This document shows, one piece after another, positions 52,501 to 58,500 of a stretch of DNA of 64,000 bases. Position 1 is the first letter of the stretch; each line of letters starts with the position of its first letter. Source of the stretch: Melanocharis versteri (lineage: Eukaryota; Chordata; Aves; Passeriformes; Melanocharitidae); assembly GCA_013397845.1 (NCBI GenBank), contig VZTG01009069.1:86203-150202 (forward strand), read 5' to 3'. Both the position numbers and the translations under genes were made by a program. A model generated the notes under the pieces. The model worked only from the letters and a program-made list of their open reading frames with translations, did no database searches and had not been told where the DNA came from.

Positions 52501-55500
52501 GCATGGGTTTCTTTCTCTCTTTTATAACTTTCATTGAGGTCGTCAGGAACTGGGATTTGTTATACAAATCAAGTGTACACTTAACATGGGCAAGCAGATC
52601 CCTGTGCTGCAGTTAATTCCTATTAATTGTAATGGCTTTCTTATCTTCTTAGAAGTAGATGAGTTTGAATATATAACATCTAAAATCTCTGAAGCTAGGA
52701 TTTTTATTCAGGACATAATAAAAGTTTAGGATCACTTGCAAAATGATGGTCCTTGTTTGCATTCTGAAACTTCCATATCCTACAGACACCAGATTTAAGC
52801 CTGTGTGATTTACTCTGTAGATATTTCCTGAATTCAGTGGATGTTATGAAACAACTGCTGATATAGGGTGTTCCTGGAATGTCCACTGAGAAACAGAAAT
52901 CTTATTTTCCAGATTTGCAGGCCGCCCAGGAAAGTACAACAAGCTTTTCAACAGATGGAGGCTGGAAGAGGTAAACAATCCTGTTTTGTGTTCCTGTGAT
53001 ATTTCCATGAATAAAAAGGAAATGGCTGAAGCCCAGTTTAAAGATTTTATTATTCCAAGTGTAGCAAATACTAAACTCTTATTTAGAGCAAAGGATAGGA
53101 TACAGTAGATGTGTTTTTCCTTCTGTGTTCTCCAGTGTGCTGAGTGACTCTGCCCAAGACACACAAGTTCTTTCTGCCTCTGTCTTAGGGAAAAGCCATC
53201 AGTAATAGTCCCTTACGTCACAAGCACTATGAGTCCTATGAGATTGGAATCTCCTGGTATTTGGAATTTTTGGATAGAGGACATAAATATAAAGCCATCA
53301 GCTTTTTTATCAACTGTATAAATTTCTGTCAGCTCAGAAGAAACATGGGTCTGTTGGAATGGGTCCAGAAGAGGCCACAAAATGAGTCAGAGGGCTGGAG
53401 CATTTCTCCTATGAAGACAGGCTGAGTTGGAGATACTCAGCTTGGAGAAGAGAGGGCTGCAAGGAGACATTATTACTGCCTTTCAGTACATAAACGTGCT
53501 TATAAGAAAGAAGGGGCCAAACTTTTAGTAGGGCCTGCTGAGATGGGGCAAGGGTTAATGATTTTAAACTAAGAGAGGCTAGATTTAGACTAGGTGTAAG
53601 GAAGAGATTTTTTATTATTATTATGAGGATGGTGAAACACTGAGACAGGTTACCTAGAGAGGTGATGGATGTCTTATCTTTGGAAACATTCAAAGTCAGG
53701 TTGGATGGGACTCATCTAGTTGAAAATGGCCATGCTTATTGCAGGAGTTTGGAATAGATCATCTTAAGGGGTCTTTTCCAACCCAAACTAATCTATAATT
53801 CTGTTATTTAAAAGAAGAAAAATAATATTTTCAAAATTTAACTTGAATGTTCGAATTGAAACTCAGCAGTATGCTGAAGTTCCCTCTTTTCTCTGAAAAA
53901 CAGATTTCTTCTATTGAAACTTGGTAGCCACGAAGTAAAATATCATAACTTTGTAGTCCATGAATTGAAAAAATGATTCTGTAATTACTTAACATTTTAA
54001 TATGGCAGTCTACATGTATATATAGACTTGACTTGGGAAAAAATTAATTTATTGCCAGGTAAAATAGAGTTGGATTGTGAGAAATAAAGACAAAACCTAG
54101 AATATATATGTATACATATATAAATATACATACCGGTACCAGAAATTCTGCTAGTAAAGCTAGTAAATCTCTTTAGACTTAGATTATTGCAAATGAAATA
54201 TTGCTCCATTTTTTGAAATGATTAGGTATTTATTGGTCTGAGTGAAATGGTCTATATCATTTATCATATGTCTAGCACACATACCTTTAAATTAGGCAAT
54301 ATGATCTAATATCTAACAATATGTCTAAAGGTTGTTCAGCTGAAGTCTGTTAATATTTATTTTACTGATATTTCTTTTAATATTTCTGCAGATGGAGATT
54401 AGTGTTTTTCACCACACATACTTAATATTTTTTATTTACACTCTGAACGAATAAAAATAAAGGAATTCTCTGATTTTAGCTATTGATCTCTTCCACTTCA
54501 TTTCAGTGTCATCCTAGTGGCTGTTTGATAGATCTGTGCTTACAAATGGGAGTTATTATGGTTTTAAAACAAATGTGGAACAACTTCATGGAACTAGGCT
54601 ATCCGTAAGTTCAGATGTTAAAGTTCATTTTAAAAATAGTAAATACATATTAGCATGATTCAGTTATAGGGAGAAATGGTTTTGTTTGGAGAATGTTTTC
54701 ACTCATTGCACCTCACATATTGTCACTTTATTCCCAAGGAAAGCATTAACTGCTTCTGTAAGATAAAGCTTCTCAGGGTATGTTAAACATCTGAATTGTT
54801 TATTATTGATTTAGTTTTCCGTAATACGGAGATGTTCAGCCTGTGAAGAGACTAATGAGCTAGGAGTCTTACACTTCTCTTGAAACTGAAAGAATGTGTT
54901 TCCAGTAAAATGTTGATCGTCAAATATTGATCTAATTGAAGCCTCAACCTTGAAAATATGTTAGAAAGGATTTTGCTCACAACCTGCAATTGCAGTTGTT
55001 CTGCAAATGAGGGACAGTGCACTGTATGTTGTGGAATGAGGATTTTTGAAAAGGGGAAACCTACTTGAACTGCCAGGCTTCCTGTCTTCTCAGCCAAGCA
55101 GGATGTTAACTCTGTCAAAAATTAATTTTAGACCATGCTTATATTCTGTTACGGAAAGAAGTGTTTTGTTTTGACAAAACCATTTTTTGCAACTTAGGCA
55201 ACAGTTTGTCTTTCAGTAACAGGAGAGATCAAGAGCCAAACACTAAATCAGCTTGAGAAAAAAGAGCAGCCTTTTTATAAAAATACTTACAAGAAAATTA
55301 TATCCTATCTTTAGTCTCTTTTCCATAATATCTAGAAACAAAAGTACTCTTTAATTGGTCTGTGTGTCAGTACTGGATAATATTTTTCATTTAAATAACA
55401 GTTTAATTCATGAGCCTACTATCTCCTTTATATTCATAACTACTTTGTGAAAAGATCTCTGCACAGCTTTATGAGGAATAGTCTTCAATATTTCCACCTT

Positions 55501-58500
55501 CAGCATTCAGCAACACCTTTTTAAACGCTTTTTAGTGCTTTAAGAAAAGAGATATTCTGCAGAGCATCTAGATCTTTAGGTCTGTTCAAAAATATATTTA
55601 TTCTACTATTCAGAGTATTCTAGTATGGAGTTCTTACTGAGTTCCACTGACTTGGTTTGTCTTTTATAGGATTGAAGATAAAGCATTATTTACTTTTTAG
55701 TGCGCTTGCTATGCGTGATTTTTTTTTTCTTGTTCCTTTTTTTACTTAGTCATTCAGGTAAATCCTACCAAAACCAAAAGTCTATGCAAGCATGTTCCAT
55801 ATTCTGAAAAGCTTATTTGTACAATGCCGAACATACTACATTAAACACATAATTAAAATTATAATGCAGAGTTTTGGGGTCTTTTATAAGTATTTTGCAT
55901 TGTATCTAAGATGATATTGTAAAATTTTCAATAAAATACCTAAGTAATCATCCAGGTCCTGTTCAAAATAGGTCCACTTATTTCAAAACAGTACCAGAAC
56001 ATATTTTAAATCTCTGAACAGATACAGTCGTTAATACTCTCTTTATTTAATAAAGTTTATTACAGAATTGGTGGTCACGACGCAAAATGAAGAGAAGAGG
56101 GCAGTCAATGGAGAATAAAATTTCTCTACCTCAATGGGAAAAGGATTGGAATCTGCAACCTATGAATCTCCATGGTTTAATGGACGAATATTTAGAGATG
56201 GGTGAGCAAATTTGGGAGGTGTTGGTTTTCTTCAGAAAGTTGACGATGCACTTTAAAAGGTTTTTTAAATTTCCAATTTCTAACCATAGAAATGCCTGTC
56301 TAGTTTTACAGTTTGGCTTTACCACCATCTTTGTTGCTGCCTTCCCACTGGCACCTCTCCTGGCACTGCTTAACAATATCATAGAAATCAGGTTAGATGC
56401 ATACAAGTTTGTCACTCAGTGGCGAAGACCTATGCCTGCAAGAGCAACAGATATAGGTGAGATAACCTAATGGCTGTCACTGTCAGCTGTCATCTCTTTG
56501 TATTTTCTTCTTCGAAACAGCTTAACCCCTGAAGTATTTAATGTGTCAAGATGGTAACGTAACCAACAGATTTCATTTGCAACTTTCCTTTTAGGCAACA
56601 AAAGGATAGTTAGTTGCTTTGCTAAGAGGATTCCTCAAGTTTGTTTTCCATTTGCAATAAGGAATCATAATGGTTTAAATATTGAAAACAGGCTAAAAGT
56701 ATTTCAGGCTTCTGATTTGTAGAACTCTAGGTCCAAAATCAATTGAATTTAGAAATTAAATAAAAGGATTGAATTAACTTTTAATTTAAAATTGAATTAA
56801 ATAAGAAATCTCTTTCCAGAATCTCCTATTTGGCCTTTATAACAAAAAATTATGGTTATGCTTTTTTTGCTTAGCTGTATCTTCTCAGCAGGGTGTGCCC
56901 TATTGTAGGATTTCATTCAGGTGGCACCGGTGGTGGCTGTAATGTGGGGACATGGCTTAATCTTGACTTTTCTGTCTCATAACTTATTCTCAATAAGAAA
57001 GGAAAACTGTATGACTAATAATGACTTTGTTATCACTAATATGACTTTATATGACTTAATATTCCTATAAAAAACTGACAACTTTGTTGTCATTTCTCTT
57101 GTTTCTAGGTATTTGGTATGGAATTCTGGAAGGAATTGGAGTTCTGGCTGTCATCACCAATGCCTTTGTTATTGCCATTACTTCTGATTACATTCCACGT
57201 TTTGTCTATGCATACAAATATGGTCCCTGTACAGACCAAGGGTACAGACAAGAAAAGTAATTAGGATATTCTTTATAAATATATGTGTATTTTTCAGAGC
57301 ACGCACAATTTACTGCTGTATTTCTATGATAACATATATCAGATATCTTTCTTTTACATCTGTGCAAACCTTCACAGATGTGAAGTGCAAGTAAGTCAGC
57401 CATTCCAAAGAGTTTGCAAAGTAGCTAGTTATATTAGTGGAAAATCATGTCTTCCCTTCTGAATGCAAACAAAAAAGTTTGTACATTGCATCACTTTTCA
57501 GATCTTTTCTAGATAAGTTTTTCTTCTTCTCTGCAATAGGTCTATACTGTCTTCTCCCAGTACATTCCGAAACACACATATATGCTCCCAAAAATAGAGA
57601 TTTACTCTTCCTGAGCTGTCGCAGGAAGAGAGAGTTTAAGAGCAAAAATAATGAGGTGGGATAGGATGAAAAGAGATAGTATCAGAAAAAAGTTAGTGCT
57701 TAATGCACACTACCCATTTAAGAGAGAACTATGTAATTCTATTTCTTCTTTTGCCAGTAGTGATTTGAGGTATCACAGCAAACCTGAAGATCCAGATTGT
57801 GAAAGGATTCCTCATACATCTCTTCTTAAATCTTCTTTAACTTTCAAATCTTAAGTTACAAGACAGATTTCAAAGAAGATATGTCTTACATGTCTGTGGT
57901 TTTCAAGCAACAGCAGAAATTCACTCCTACACTCATAAATCAATATATTTATATGATTTCTGTAACTAATAGTAATAATTTTTTGCCTTTAATATAACTG
58001 TTTGGTATATATGCACTGTTTGTTTTACTGTTGGTGAAAACTCTTCGATTCAACTCATAAAACCTGTTATTTTTTGTATATGCTGCATTATTGGTGGCAG
58101 ATTCTTCAAGGGTGTTAAATTATTCTGCTCTCTGCCTTTCTATCCATCTTTCAAAGTTCTGTACTTTTAGGAAACAGTTAAAAAGACTGTAGCAACAATT
58201 TTTTGTTTATATTTCCCAGTAGATAAAAAGCAAAACCATAAAAAGTGCTGAAAATAGACTTTTAAACAGTACTATACCTGAAACAGATGTTAGTCTTTTT
58301 TTCCAATAAACTTTGCTTCTCTGCATGAAATTTTAGAATTACTTTTGTCCTGATAAGCAAATAACATATTATGCTCACAATATCTGATAGCAGACTATGT
58401 TTACATACAGGATGTTTATTGTATAACCACTTTATGAAGAAAGTGCTGCCCATATGGCTTTTTCTTTCAGATGCTTAAAAGGATATGTCAACAGCAGTTT

